Notes under the pieces: generated by a model
Database searches by the model: none
Told to the model about the DNA's origin: nothing
The model's input: only the letters and a program-made list of their open reading frames with translations
Shown: piece by piece, positions 1 through 9,259 of the stretch
Position numbering within the stretch: the stretch's first letter is position 1
Layout of the letters: every line of letters starts with the position of its first letter
Made by a program: the position numbers and the translations under genes
Assembly: GCA_902491795.1 (NCBI GenBank)
Contig: CABUIX010000011.1
Location: 1-44,586 of the forward strand
Reading direction: 5' to 3'
DNA from: an uncultured Bacteroidales bacterium
GTDB taxonomy: Bacteria > Bacteroidota > Bacteroidia > Bacteroidales > UBA932
DNA length: 44,586 bases

Positions 1-616
1 CGGTTCCGGAATTGCAGGCTCACCGTACACCCGCGGAAATTATTTGGCATTCCAAGGACAACTGCACATGCAGTTCTCGACTGATCTGGCAGCAAATGCA
101 GTTGATCCCGATTGGGCAAACTACATAGTAAGGTGGAGCGGCTGTCGTCCCAAAAAGCCGGAAGTCGACAAAACCGATGTACATACACAGTTCTCCTACT
201 ATTCAAATGCCGACATTGTTGTGTATCGTATGGCAGATATGATGCTGCTCGCAGCAGAAGCTTACTATAGGCTCGGAGAGAGCGGAAAAGCCCTTGACCT
301 CATCAACTATGTCCGCAACAGAGTTGGAGCCGAACCAAGGACAGAAGTCAACATACATGCAATTTCAGATGAAAGGGCTTTGGAACTTATGTGGGAACCA
401 ACCAGGAGAGAAGACCAGATCAGATTCGGAACCTACGCAGAACCGACAGTTGACAAAAATGAAAACACGGCTTGCGCCTCAATTTCCGCCGGAGACTGGA
501 GCGGAGCGGCTGGATGGTATAATGATCAGGAAGGCATCACTCTCGTTTTCCCCATTCCTCAAAGCGTGCTTGAACTCAACAAGAATCTTGAACAGAATTA
601 CGGATATACTTTATAA
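1..616 (+). CDS. SusD/RagB family nutrient-binding lipoprotein, C-terminal part (cut by window edge)
   Basis: The reading frame is open from base 2 to the TAA at 616, so the gene starts outside the window and about 204 C-terminal residues are seen. SusD-family lipoproteins sit on the outer membrane as lids over a SusC TonB-dependent channel and bind glycans or peptides. The segment reading RMADMMLLAAEAYYRLGE followed by ALDLINYVRNRVGA is the typical SusD helical hairpin, and the end has the usual VFPIPQSVLELN and NYGY signature. The next gene begins 10 bases downstream, so it is probably co-transcribed with the ceramidase-like and GH32 genes. The matching susC should lie just left of the window. 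Ligand unknown; the GH32 neighbour suggests fructan. Confidence 0.88.
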   Translation, partial: GSGIAGSPYTRGNYLAFQGQLHMQFSTDLAANAVDPDWANYIVRWSGCRPKKPEVDKTDVHTQFSYYSNADIVVYRMADMMLLAAEAYYRLGESGKALDLINYVRNRVGAEPRTEVNIHAISDERALELMWEPTRREDQIRFGTYAEPTVDKNENTACASISAGDWSGAAGWYNDQEGITLVFPIPQSVLELNKNLEQNYGYTL

Positions 617-625
617 CTTTACACC

Positions 626-1984
626 ATGAAAACATTAAGACTAATAATCACTGCGGCTGTTGCACTGCTCATAGGAGCCGGTGCATTTGCCCAGAACGGC
701 CCGAGAGGCCAGCTCAAGGTCGGCGCAAGCAAGATTGACGTGACAATAGCTCCAGAAGATCTGCCTGAAACCAGTTACGGAATCCTTGACAGGAACCATG
801 TCAGGGCCATCATCTTCACAAACGGCAGCGAAAAGGCAGGTTTCGTGAACATTGACGGCAACATGAACGGAAGGACCGTACAGGCCGTCAGCGAGAGGGT
901 TGAGAAGGAACTTGGAATTCCGAAAGGGAACATCATCTACTGCGGAACACACTGCCACTACACAGGGACCGTAAGAGGAGATGAACTCGCCGAAAGGATC
1001 TACACCGCAATCAAGGAAGCATATGACAAGATGGAGCCCGCTACAGTAGGTTACGGCAGCGGCGTTTCTTACCTCAACGTAAAGAGAGACCTTTTCGATC
1101 CCGAAAGAGGAACATGGTGGGAAGGTCCTGACTATGACGGAAAATCCGACAAGACAGTTGCCGTCGTATATTTCAAGAGTGTGGAAGGCAAACCTCTGGC
1201 TGTGCTCTACAACTACGCGATGCATGCCGTAATCACAGGAAACCTTGACATGGTGTCACAGGATTTCCCCGGCAAGTCCGAAGCATATATTGAGAGCAAA
1301 TATGGAGATGACTTCGTCGCCATGTTCACCTCCGGAGCAGCGGGAGACCAGAACCCCATCTATTTCCAGCAGACATTCGACCTGCGCGACATTCGAATCA
1401 AGGAATTCGCAGAACGCGGCATTGACATCTCCAACAAGATGCCTCCGGGAGGACAGGGCCTTGACAGAAAAGATCCCGAAGTCCAGAGGCTGATGGACGA
1501 GCAGAAGAAGATGGCCGAAAGCTTCGGACAGCTGCTCGGAGAGGAAGTGAAATACGTGATGCAGGAAATGCGCCGCTTCGAACCAAACGTAACCATAAAC
1601 TGCGAGCGCAAGACAGTAAGCGTGCCGGGAAGAAAGCAGCTGAACGGCGGCGGACGTGCAGGCTATCAGGGTGAATACGAAGATTCTGATCCCGTCGAGA
1701 TCAACCTTGGCCTCGTCATGCTTGACGACATTCCCATCTGCACGGTTGCAGCAGAAGTTTACAATCAGATTGCGGTCGACCTGAAGCACAAGTCACCCTA
1801 TTCCCGCACATTCATGGTTACCGTATGTGACGGAATGGGAGCACGCGGAGGCGGATACATTCCCGATGACGAATCCTACGGCGCTCAGGTATTTGAGGTC
1901 CTTGGGTCAAGATTCAAGCAAGGCTATGCCCAGACAGCCATTGTGGAGAACCTTCTGGACATGATTCACAATGCGACTCACTAG
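626..1984 (+). CDS. Exported neutral/alkaline ceramidase-fold protein
   Basis: This 452-residue protein has a clear signal peptide (about residues 1-22, ending AFAQ) and resembles the N-terminal catalytic domain of neutral/alkaline non-lysosomal ceramidases, without their C-terminal Ig-like domain. Candidate zinc ligands are visible: H109/H111 in GTHCHYTG, H200 in NYAMHAVI, a Glu in AAEVYNQ and a Tyr in GYIPDDESYGAQ. The motif aligned with the ceramidase nucleophile (GDVSPN in true ceramidases) reads GDQNP here, so the serine seems to be replaced and ceramide hydrolysis should not be assumed. It lies between susD and GH32 genes and overlaps the latter by 14 bases, which points to translational coupling and a role in the same uptake locus. 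The substrate is unknown. Confidence 0.8.
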   Translation: MKTLRLIITAAVALLIGAGAFAQNGPRGQLKVGASKIDVTIAPEDLPETSYGILDRNHVRAIIFTNGSEKAGFVNIDGNMNGRTVQAVSERVEKELGIPKGNIIYCGTHCHYTGTVRGDELAERIYTAIKEAYDKMEPATVGYGSGVSYLNVKRDLFDPERGTWWEGPDYDGKSDKTVAVVYFKSVEGKPLAVLYNYAMHAVITGNLDMVSQDFPGKSEAYIESKYGDDFVAMFTSGAAGDQNPIYFQQTFDLRDIRIKEFAERGIDISNKMPPGGQGLDRKDPEVQRLMDEQKKMAESFGQLLGEEVKYVMQEMRRFEPNVTINCERKTVSVPGRKQLNGGGRAGYQGEYEDSDPVEINLGLVMLDDIPICTVAAEVYNQIAVDLKHKSPYSRTFMVTVCDGMGARGGGYIPDDESYGAQVFEVLGSRFKQGYAQTAIVENLLDMIHNATH

Positions 1985-3698
1985 ACTATTTTTTCCCGCA
2001 GTTGTCCTGCTCGCGCTGGCCGGCTGCGGGAAAAACAGCATAAACCTGACTGCAGAGAAGGACTGGCTGCTTATTCCGGCTTCGGACAAGGGACCAGTCG
2101 CTTCTCTTGAGATATTCCGCCAGGGAGAGAACATCCTTGGAGCGGCTCAGCTTATCAATCCGGCAACCGATTCAGCCGATTACTGGATTCCCGTAAACAT
2201 TTCTGAACATAGAGGCAAGGATCTCAAGATCAAGATTGAATGCGAAGAAGCGATAGATGCTGTACTCAACGCCATCCGGCAGTCAGACTCGAGAGAGCTG
2301 GAGCTGGATGAACCCTACAGGCCATTATACCACTTCTCACCTGAGTTCGGATGGACCAACGATCCCAACGGAATGGTCTATCATGACGGGGAATACCATC
2401 TTGCATATCAGGCAAACCCCTATGGAACAAAACATTACAACATGCATTGGGGCAACGCCGTCTCGACTGACCTCGTGCACTGGCAGGACCTTCCTTTCAT
2501 AGTGGCGCCCGATGAACTCGGAGCAATCTACTCCGGCAGCGCTGTCGTTGACTCGGACAACAGTGCCGGATTCGGAGAGAATGCGATAGTTGCAATGTAC
2601 ACTTCTGCCAGCGACACGCAAAAGCAGAGCATAGCATGGAGCACCGACGGAGGCCGCAGCTACACCAAGCATGAAGGCAACCCGGTACTCGAGGAACCCG
2701 GCATAGTGGATTTCAGGGACCCCAAACTTCTCAAGCTTGACGACAGATGGATTGTGTCCGTGGCGGCAGGCGACAGAATAATCTTCTACGAGTCTTCGGA
2801 CCTCAAGTCCTGGAACAAGCTGAGTGAATTCGGAGAAGGCATCGGAGCCCACGGAGGCGTATGGGAATGTCCCGACCTGATTCCCATGGAATATGACGGA
2901 CAGGAAAAGTGGGTGCTTATTGTCAACATCAATCCCGGAGGACCCAACGGAGGAAGTGCCGCACAATATTTCATAGGCGACTTTGACGGCAAGAACTTCA
3001 TTCCTGATCCCCTGCCCTACCCCCTCTGGATAGACGAGGGAATGGACAACTATGCAGGAGTAACCTTCAGCAACACCGGGGAAAGGACCATATTCATGGG
3101 ATGGATGAGCAACTGGCTCTACTCCGAAAAGACACCCACCGTAGGTTTCCGCAACTGCATGACCATAGCAAGGGACCTGAGCCTGAGATCCAACGGGAAG
3201 CATCTCCTGCTCGCTTGCTCCCCTGTCCCTGAAATGCTCGGGGCCCGCGGAGAGGAAGTCAATGTAAAACGAGCAATGAGGGACGGAGAATGTGACATAC
3301 CGGAAATATTGCCGCAGAACAACGGCGCATACGAACTGTGCTTCAATGTCAAGCCGGGAGCGAGCGGCAAATTCTCAATGAAGCTGTACAACTCCATGAA
3401 CGAAGAGATGGTGTTTGATCTGGATTTCAACAACCTCACCATCAACCTCGACAGATCCCGCAGCGGCCTGGTTGACTTCTCGGAGGACTTCGGGAAGAGC
3501 AACATTCTCGGACATCTTGTCAAGAGGGACAACTACGACGTACGTCTGTTCGTTGACACGCACTCTACGGAACTCTTCATCAATGACGGAGACGTGTCGT
3601 TCACAAACACCGTATTCCCCTCAGAGCCGTTCAACAGCATGAAACTCGCCTCCTCCGACGCAAAAATCGGAGACATCAGCATTTATCCGATTCAATAG
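1971..3698 (+). CDS. GH32 family fructanase (levanase/inulinase type) lipoprotein
   Basis: A 575-residue secreted glycoside hydrolase expected to cut beta-fructosyl linkages in levan, inulin or sucrose. The N-terminus has a lipobox (LALAGC, Cys about residue 19), so it is probably membrane anchored. A small N-terminal domain of about 110 residues (DUF4980-like) precedes the five-bladed propeller. All three GH32 catalytic motifs are present: WTNDPNG with nucleophile D131, FRDPK with D250, and WECPDL with acid/base E299. A beta-sandwich domain follows from about residue 430. The ATG lies inside the preceding gene (14-base overlap). A bidirectional terminator follows. The family call is firm; endo or exo action and levan versus inulin preference cannot be read from the sequence. 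Confidence 0.95.
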   Translation: MRLTRLFFPAVVLLALAGCGKNSINLTAEKDWLLIPASDKGPVASLEIFRQGENILGAAQLINPATDSADYWIPVNISEHRGKDLKIKIECEEAIDAVLNAIRQSDSRELELDEPYRPLYHFSPEFGWTNDPNGMVYHDGEYHLAYQANPYGTKHYNMHWGNAVSTDLVHWQDLPFIVAPDELGAIYSGSAVVDSDNSAGFGENAIVAMYTSASDTQKQSIAWSTDGGRSYTKHEGNPVLEEPGIVDFRDPKLLKLDDRWIVSVAAGDRIIFYESSDLKSWNKLSEFGEGIGAHGGVWECPDLIPMEYDGQEKWVLIVNINPGGPNGGSAAQYFIGDFDGKNFIPDPLPYPLWIDEGMDNYAGVTFSNTGERTIFMGWMSNWLYSEKTPTVGFRNCMTIARDLSLRSNGKHLLLACSPVPEMLGARGEEVNVKRAMRDGECDIPEILPQNNGAYELCFNVKPGASGKFSMKLYNSMNEEMVFDLDFNNLTINLDRSRSGLVDFSEDFGKSNILGHLVKRDNYDVRLFVDTHSTELFINDGDVSFTNTVFPSEPFNSMKLASSDAKIGDISIYPIQ

Positions 3699-3720
3699 CT
3701 GTCCGACAGAAATAAAGGGC

Positions 3721-3760
3721 AAAAAAGAGAGGGTGACGCCAACGCGGTCACCCTCTTTGT
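3721..3760. terminator. Bidirectional intrinsic terminator between GH32 and susD
   Basis: A perfect 10-bp stem (3728-3737 AGAGGGTGAC with 3747-3756) encloses a 9-base loop. It is flanked by an A run on the left (3721-3726) and a T-rich run on the right, so it can stop transcripts arriving from both convergent genes. Confidence 0.85.
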
Positions 3761-3801
3761 TTCAGGCTATAATTGAGCCTGGCGGATTTCATTTAAAATG
3801 A

Positions 3802-5454
3802 CTACCTGTATATCTCGTTCTGCTCCCAATCGGTAAGCTGGATCTGATCATAGGGAATCGCGAAGAGAACAGGAGCTGAACTGTTGTGCCACTTCCAGGT
3901 AACCTGCGCGGAAGCCTCCGTAGAATAAGCATCATTGACAGTCATACCGTTCTCGTCAGCCTGGTGTATCGCAGACAATCCGGGAGTACGATGCGCGAAG
4001 TGTTCCTCCATGACCGGTGTTATTCGCCCTGTACGCACCAGATTGAACCAACGGTGCCCCTCAAAATTAAGTTCGAGCAGATTTTCGTTTTCTATCACGA
4101 GCCTCATGTCATCAATCGATCCACTTGCGACAGGAGCCGCTCCGGCACGGGTACGGACAGCATTCACATACGCAGCCGCATCGCCCAATTCACCAGTCTG
4201 CCCAGTTTCGTTGAGACATTCCGCATACATCAGAAGGACGCCGGCATAACGGTAAATGATATTGTCACAGCTGGACCTGCTGATGCCGGAAGATTCACAG
4301 GCGAAATCAAAATATTTCAGAGATGTCGGCATGCACGCATGCGTGGCACCGCTTGCACCTAAAACCACCTCAACCTCATCGGATGCAACAGACTGACTCT
4401 GCTCGTCGTAGATTCCAGCATAGGTCAACGCCGAATAACGCTCATCGTTCGGATCCTCACGCAATTTGTTCCACAAGGCCCAAGTCATTACGAACGTGCT
4501 GTTCCCGACCTCTGCAACCGTAAGACTCGAGGGAGTTCCGTCGGGATAAGTATATGCCGGCTGGTCATTAGGCACGCCAAGAGGAACACAACGAGTCATA
4601 AGGTCATTTTCAACAACTGTTGAGCCATTGTTGAACTGTGCGGCAAAGATCACTTCTTTCCCGATAGGATTGGTTGAATCATAAATTCTGGACACACTCT
4701 CTTCAAGCCCAAGCATTGACGGATTGTCCTTTGAATATTTCAACACATTGTCAAGGGTTGTCTTCGCCCCGGAGAAATTGCCCCTGGTCATCTGGACATC
4801 GGCCAGCATCGTCCATGCGGCAATTCGTGTCGCGCGGCCCTTCATCGAAGGGTCTGAATAGCTGTCAGGGAGATCCTTGATTGCCTGTGCGAGATCCTCC
4901 TCTATCCTGGAGTAGACATTGTCAAGCGGTTCGCGTCCATAGCTGTACAGAGTCGTATAGTCATCTATGACTTCCGTAGTCAGAGGCACAGGGCCGAACA
5001 GACGGACAAGGTTGAAATAGGCATAGGCACGGAAAAACAACGCTTCCCCTTCATACTGGGTTCTGTTTGTCTCACTTACATTTTCCAGTCTGTCCAATAC
5101 AGTGTTGCAACGGTTGATCATATTGTAGCTGTACTCCCATATCTGGGAAGTAATGCCGAGAGTAGCGTCCCAGGAGCTCTCGTTGAGACGTATATGATCC
5201 TGTGAATTGTTCCGCTTGAAGTCATATGCTTCATCGGTGGCAAGACCGTTGACAAGAAATATCCGTTCAGATGTAACTCTCAGATAGTAGTATGAATCCA
5301 GAAGGATATTCAGCACTTCGCTGTCATCCTTTCCATACGTTTCCATCTGCATAGTATCTGTCGGATACTTGTCAAAATCCGCATTGCTGCAGGAATACAA
5401 GCCAAATGCAGCCACACCAAGCAACAGAATTGCAGTATTTCTTATCGTTTTCAT
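3802..5454 (-). CDS. SusD/RagB family nutrient-binding outer-membrane lipoprotein
   Basis: A full-length SusD-like protein, about 550 residues. The start chosen is the ATG opening MKTIRNTAIL, because it gives a clean lipoprotein signal with lipobox LYSC; an ATG five codons earlier overlaps the susC stop by one base and is also possible. N-terminal TPR-like helices contain the family segment ALFFRAYAYFNLVRLFGPVPL, and the C-terminal half has YRYAGVLLMYAECLNETGQ and an ELNFEGHRWFNLVRTG motif. The protein would cap the SusC channel encoded immediately upstream. No enzyme gene follows in the same direction, so the pair stands alone and its substrate cannot be assigned. The terminator at 3721-3760 ends the unit. 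Confidence 0.95.
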   Translation of the reverse strand: MKTIRNTAILLLGVAAFGLYSCSNADFDKYPTDTMQMETYGKDDSEVLNILLDSYYYLRVTSERIFLVNGLATDEAYDFKRNNSQDHIRLNESSWDATLGITSQIWEYSYNMINRCNTVLDRLENVSETNRTQYEGEALFFRAYAYFNLVRLFGPVPLTTEVIDDYTTLYSYGREPLDNVYSRIEEDLAQAIKDLPDSYSDPSMKGRATRIAAWTMLADVQMTRGNFSGAKTTLDNVLKYSKDNPSMLGLEESVSRIYDSTNPIGKEVIFAAQFNNGSTVVENDLMTRCVPLGVPNDQPAYTYPDGTPSSLTVAEVGNSTFVMTWALWNKLREDPNDERYSALTYAGIYDEQSQSVASDEVEVVLGASGATHACMPTSLKYFDFACESSGISRSSCDNIIYRYAGVLLMYAECLNETGQTGELGDAAAYVNAVRTRAGAAPVASGSIDDMRLVIENENLLELNFEGHRWFNLVRTGRITPVMEEHFAHRTPGLSAIHQADENGMTVNDAYSTEASAQVTWKWHNSSAPVLFAIPYDQIQLTDWEQNEIYR

Positions 5455-5468
5455 CGTATTCAAATCCA

Positions 5469-8400
5469 TTAGAAATTAATGTTCAGGCCAAGAGTCATAA
5501 CACGGGCGATAGGATATCCGCCATAGTCAACGCCGTTGTTGGTGGCAGAGTTACCTTCATTATTTACCTCAACGGTATAGCCGGGATAATTGTCGAATGT
5601 CCAGAGGTTCTGGAAATTGGCGCTTATGCGGATTGAAGACATTCCAACCTTTTCGCATATTCTGCGAGGAATCGTGTAGCCGATTGCAAGGTTGCGGATA
5701 CGCAGGAAGCTTGCATCATACAGATAGCGGGTACTGGGGCCAATGTTTGAACCGAGATTGTTGGTTCCAGCCTTGTGAGAATAACCGCTTCCCGTATCCT
5801 CCGCCGAATGCCAGCGCCCAAGGCCGGACTCCGCAAGTACATTGTCGTCATAACGGTTAAGTGTAAAGGCTCTTGCCGCCGCATAAATGACATTTCCTCC
5901 GACCTGTCCGTCAATGGTCAGGGCAAGATCAAAATTCTTGTAGGCAAATGTATTGTTCCATCCGAAAGTGAAGTCCGGCTGATAGTTGCCTACGAGCTGG
6001 TAGTCATTGACGTCAATTATCCCGTCATTGTTATAATCCTCAAACATGAGGTCGCCCAGATTCTGGGTACCATTATACATAGGCTTGCTCAGATCCTCCT
6101 CCGTGTTGAAAGTTCCTATCACCTTGAGCATATACATGTCACCCATAGGGCGGCCGACATAATTGCGTATTACATTGCCCCAGGAATTTCCGGCATTCTG
6201 GTTAGACAACTGAGTCTGTCCATTGGCAAGAGAAAGGATCTTGTTACGGTTCATTGACCAGTTGATTGTGGATTCCCATGTGAATTCTCCGACGAAAGGA
6301 CGTCCCATCAACTGGATTTCAATTCCCTTGTTCTCTATCTGGCCTGAATTCATGTTGATTGTCCCGGATATTCCGTTGAAATTCGGGATATTGGCAGGCA
6401 TCACGATGTCACTGACACGATGATATAGATCGACAGTCAGGTTAGCTCGCTCCCAAGCCCCTATGTCAAAACCAAGATCCCACTGGCGATTCGTTTCCCA
6501 ACCAAGGAAACGGTTAGAGTATTCCTCGGGATAATATGAAGGAAGAGTTGTCGTTCCGAACACCACGTTGTGGTCGGTGCCCAGAGCCGAAAGCCAGGCA
6601 TAGTCGTTTCCTATCTGGTCATTACCCGTAACACCATAGCTTACACGCAATTTTGCAATGTCGAGCCAACTTGCCATCTCGGCAAAAGGCTCCTCGGAAA
6701 TGTTCCACGCACCGGACGCGGAATAGAAAATACCGGCGCGGTTGTCAGGGCCAAACTTGCTTGAACGGTCGCGGCGTATTGACGCAGACAAGACGTACTT
6801 GCTGTCATAATCATATATGAGACGGGCGAACAAGGCATCAAACAAATATTCCGTGTTCTCGGAAGATCCGTCATGAAGGATAGCCCCGTTCACATTGTGT
6901 ATGCTGGTATTGTTGTAGGCAACAGGATTGTCGGCATCCGTACGGTCATCCTGACGAACCCAAAAGCCGCTGTTGTACTCGGTGTCATAACCGGCAACAA
7001 AATTGAAATTGTGCTTCTCGGCAAGAGTCCACTCGTACGTCGCAGTGGTCGACCAGTAAATGTTGTAGCCGAACCCTGATTGTCTGTAGGCATCAATCGC
7101 ATTGAGGTAAGGAGTGGAAATGTTTCCGGTATACTCGTTGCCGAGCAAATAGGCACTCTGATAGTAATCCTGCCTGTAAGACCTGGTGATGAAGTTCAGG
7201 GAAGAATGTATGGTGAGTCCCTTTATCGGTCTTATATCCAGATAGGCATTATTAATCGAGGAAATGTATGTCTTGTCATTTTGGTTCTCAAGAAGATTGG
7301 TGACAGGATTTCTCCACTGGTTGTTCAATCCGTAATTCGGAGTACCGTTCTTTCCTGCATAATGCTGTGACGTCTGGGTATAGTCACCATTGGGCTGGTA
7401 GACCGGCAATATGGGAGAAGCGGTAAGTGCCTCAGCAATAATTCCGGTAACGTCAGAAGTGTTGCCGCCGTACGGGCGCTGTGTGCGGGTCTTGCTCCAT
7501 GTTGGCGAGAAACTTACACCGAAAGTAAGCCAGTCCGTAATGTCAACGTCAAAACCGCCTTTGACTGAAATCTTCTTGTAGAACGAATTCAGCAGAATTC
7601 CGTCCTCGTCTTGAAGGCCAACAGAGAAATTGTATCTTATCTTGTCGGTTCCTCCTGAGAGGCTCACTGTGCCGCGCGTGTTCAGAGCATTGCGGAAAAT
7701 TGCGTCCTGCCAGTTTGTGTCAAGATAATTCCCGCTTTCACGCAAGGCAAGCAATTCTGGATACTGATCGATGGAGCCATTATTCGTACGGGCCTCTATT
7801 ATCATGTCAAGATACTCGCTCGAGTTAAGGACATCAACATATCTCTGAGCCTGACTTATACCCGCCTGGGCCGAAAAACTTACTCGCGGTGCGCCAGAAC
7901 GTCCGCGCTTGGTCGTGATCATTATCACGCCGTTTCCTGCTTTCGATCCATATATGGCCGACGAGGCCGCATCCTTCATTACCTGTATGCTCTCAATGTC
8001 TGCGGGGTTCAGACTGTTGAACAGATCGCTGTCGGTTGTGGGATAACCGTCAATCACATAAAGCGGGTCATTCCCGCTGTTGATTGAACCGGCACCACGG
8101 ATACGGATTGCAGGAGCAGATCCCGGAGATCCGTCCACCTGCTGCAGGGAAAGGCCCGAAGACAGGCCCACAAGGGTTTGGGCAACATTCGATGTCGGCA
8201 TTTCAGCAATCTTGTCAGCATCCACGGTTGCAATCGCAGTAGAGACTGAGCGCTTGGTGATTGTTCCGTAACCTACCAGGACAGCCTCCTCCAAGGCCTC
8301 GGTACTCACCTCAAGCACCAAATCAATGTTCGTCCGTCCGTCAACGGGAACCTCAAGATCAGAATAACCGATACTGGACACAACCAGCACCGCATCCGGA

Positions 8401-8624
8401 GCGACCTCTATGGAATAATTGCCGTCAAGATCGGTAATGACTCCATTCGAAGTGTTTCCCTTGTCAACAACTGCGGCGCCTATAACAGACATGCCGCTTT
8501 GATCACTGACTTTTCCGCTTACACGAATCTTCGTTTGTGCAAATGAAGAGACGCTGAAAAGCAAGGACACAAAAACCGCCAGCATGACAAATGCCGGGCG
8601 GCTCAGGTTATTAGTCATTTTCAT
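5469..8624 (-). CDS. SusC/RagA family TonB-dependent outer-membrane channel
   Basis: A 1051-residue TonB-linked transporter. The start is the ATG of MKMTNNLS; the open frame extends two codons upstream only to a TTG. Domain order: signal peptide (to about residue 30, ending SFAQ), carboxypeptidase-D regulatory-like domain (about 32-105), TonB box region EEAVLVGYG, plug domain containing IRIRGAGSINSGNDPLYVIDGYP and the SusC signature MKDAASSAIYGSKAGNGVIMITTKRG, then a large beta barrel ending in the aromatic residue of LNINF. It imports oligomers bound by its SusD partner, whose gene overlaps or abuts the stop codon. A -7-like box lies about 40 bases upstream. No N-terminal STN domain is present, so signalling through an anti-sigma factor is not expected. 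Confidence 0.96.
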   Translation of the reverse strand: MKMTNNLSRPAFVMLAVFVSLLFSVSSFAQTKIRVSGKVSDQSGMSVIGAAVVDKGNTSNGVITDLDGNYSIEVAPDAVLVVSSIGYSDLEVPVDGRTNIDLVLEVSTEALEEAVLVGYGTITKRSVSTAIATVDADKIAEMPTSNVAQTLVGLSSGLSLQQVDGSPGSAPAIRIRGAGSINSGNDPLYVIDGYPTTDSDLFNSLNPADIESIQVMKDAASSAIYGSKAGNGVIMITTKRGRSGAPRVSFSAQAGISQAQRYVDVLNSSEYLDMIIEARTNNGSIDQYPELLALRESGNYLDTNWQDAIFRNALNTRGTVSLSGGTDKIRYNFSVGLQDEDGILLNSFYKKISVKGGFDVDITDWLTFGVSFSPTWSKTRTQRPYGGNTSDVTGIIAEALTASPILPVYQPNGDYTQTSQHYAGKNGTPNYGLNNQWRNPVTNLLENQNDKTYISSINNAYLDIRPIKGLTIHSSLNFITRSYRQDYYQSAYLLGNEYTGNISTPYLNAIDAYRQSGFGYNIYWSTTATYEWTLAEKHNFNFVAGYDTEYNSGFWVRQDDRTDADNPVAYNNTSIHNVNGAILHDGSSENTEYLFDALFARLIYDYDSKYVLSASIRRDRSSKFGPDNRAGIFYSASGAWNISEEPFAEMASWLDIAKLRVSYGVTGNDQIGNDYAWLSALGTDHNVVFGTTTLPSYYPEEYSNRFLGWETNRQWDLGFDIGAWERANLTVDLYHRVSDIVMPANIPNFNGISGTINMNSGQIENKGIEIQLMGRPFVGEFTWESTINWSMNRNKILSLANGQTQLSNQNAGNSWGNVIRNYVGRPMGDMYMLKVIGTFNTEEDLSKPMYNGTQNLGDLMFEDYNNDGIIDVNDYQLVGNYQPDFTFGWNNTFAYKNFDLALTIDGQVGGNVIYAAARAFTLNRYDDNVLAESGLGRWHSAEDTGSGYSHKAGTNNLGSNIGPSTRYLYDASFLRIRNLAIGYTIPRRICEKVGMSSIRISANFQNLWTFDNYPGYTVEVNNEGNSATNNGVDYGGYPIARVMTLGLNINF

Positions 8625-8664
8625 CAGCAAATTGGTTAATAATTATGTTGGTTAATTTATGTCT

Positions 8665-8672
8665 CAAATATA
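8665..8672 (-). promoter_or_regulatory. Predicted -7 box of the susC promoter (TATATTTG)
   Basis: The minus strand reads TATATTTG, an exact match to the Bacteroidetes primary sigma -7 consensus TAnnTTTG, in an AT-rich gap about 40 bases before the susC start. No good -33 TTTG is seen at the usual 19-21 base distance, so this is a prediction from the -7 element only. Confidence 0.5.
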
Positions 8673-8736
8673 ATAAAATAGCTTATTAACGTTACCGACA
8701 TTGCCAAAATATATCACGCCTGCGCAGATGGGAAAA

Positions 8737-8770
8737 TAAAAAAATGCGATGGCCTTCGGCCACCGCATAA
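8737..8770 (-). terminator. Intrinsic terminator after the small outer-membrane barrel gene
   Basis: An 11-bp stem with one mismatch (8744-8754 with 8758-8768) closes on a 3-base loop. On the minus strand it is followed by a run of seven T residues. It lies about 20 bases past the stop of the barrel gene and would end the rnf transcript. Confidence 0.85.
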
Positions 8771-8788
8771 AACTGAATTAATATTATC

Positions 8789-9241
8789 CTAGAACCTGTA
8801 CCTGATTCCCAGTGCAAATCCGTCCCAGCCGAAGACATTGCCTCCGGTGAAATAAATCGCCGGCCTCCAGTCAAGGGAGAAATTGAGGGGCACACCCGGA
8901 ACCGCAAACTCAGCTCCTACCTGTCCGACAACAGCTGCAGAGAACATTGTAACCACATTTCCGTTATCATCATGGCCATTCACAAGCCCGAGAGAAGCAC
9001 CAGGTCCTACGTAGAAATTGAAATTGCCGGCGCTGCCGAGGTCGAAATCATAAATTCCGGTGAGACGGAAACCGTTGCTCATGAATCCGAGATCAGCCTC
9101 AAGGAAGTTTGCACCTCCAAGGTAATGCTGATATGAAACTTCAGCCCCGTAACCTACACGTACGCCTATGCTCTTGGGCTGGGCGCTTGCTGCACAAGCG
9201 AATGCAAGGGCAACAAGAATTACTGCAAAAATCTTTTTCAT
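8789..9241 (-). CDS. Small outer-membrane beta-barrel protein of unknown function
   Basis: A 150-residue protein with a standard signal peptide (MKKIFAVILVALAFACAASAQ). The mature part has alternating polar and apolar residues, many Gly and aromatic residues, and ends in the outer-membrane signature YRF, consistent with an OmpA/OmpW-sized eight-stranded barrel. I cannot assign a specific family or substrate. The start codon is only 18 bases after the rnfA stop and the terminator at 8737-8770 follows, so it is probably transcribed as the last gene of the rnf operon. A separate promoter inside rnfA cannot be excluded. Confidence 0.8.
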   Translation of the reverse strand: MKKIFAVILVALAFACAASAQPKSIGVRVGYGAEVSYQHYLGGANFLEADLGFMSNGFRLTGIYDFDLGSAGNFNFYVGPGASLGLVNGHDDNGNVVTMFSAAVVGQVGAEFAVPGVPLNFSLDWRPAIYFTGGNVFGWDGFALGIRYRF

Positions 9242-9259
9242 AATTCTAATGATTGAAAA

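Noticed and set aside
2337..3203. 288-codon open frame on the minus strand
   Set aside because: It is antisense to the GH32 gene, whose catalytic motifs are intact; the translation has no recognisable domain and looks like a codon-bias shadow.
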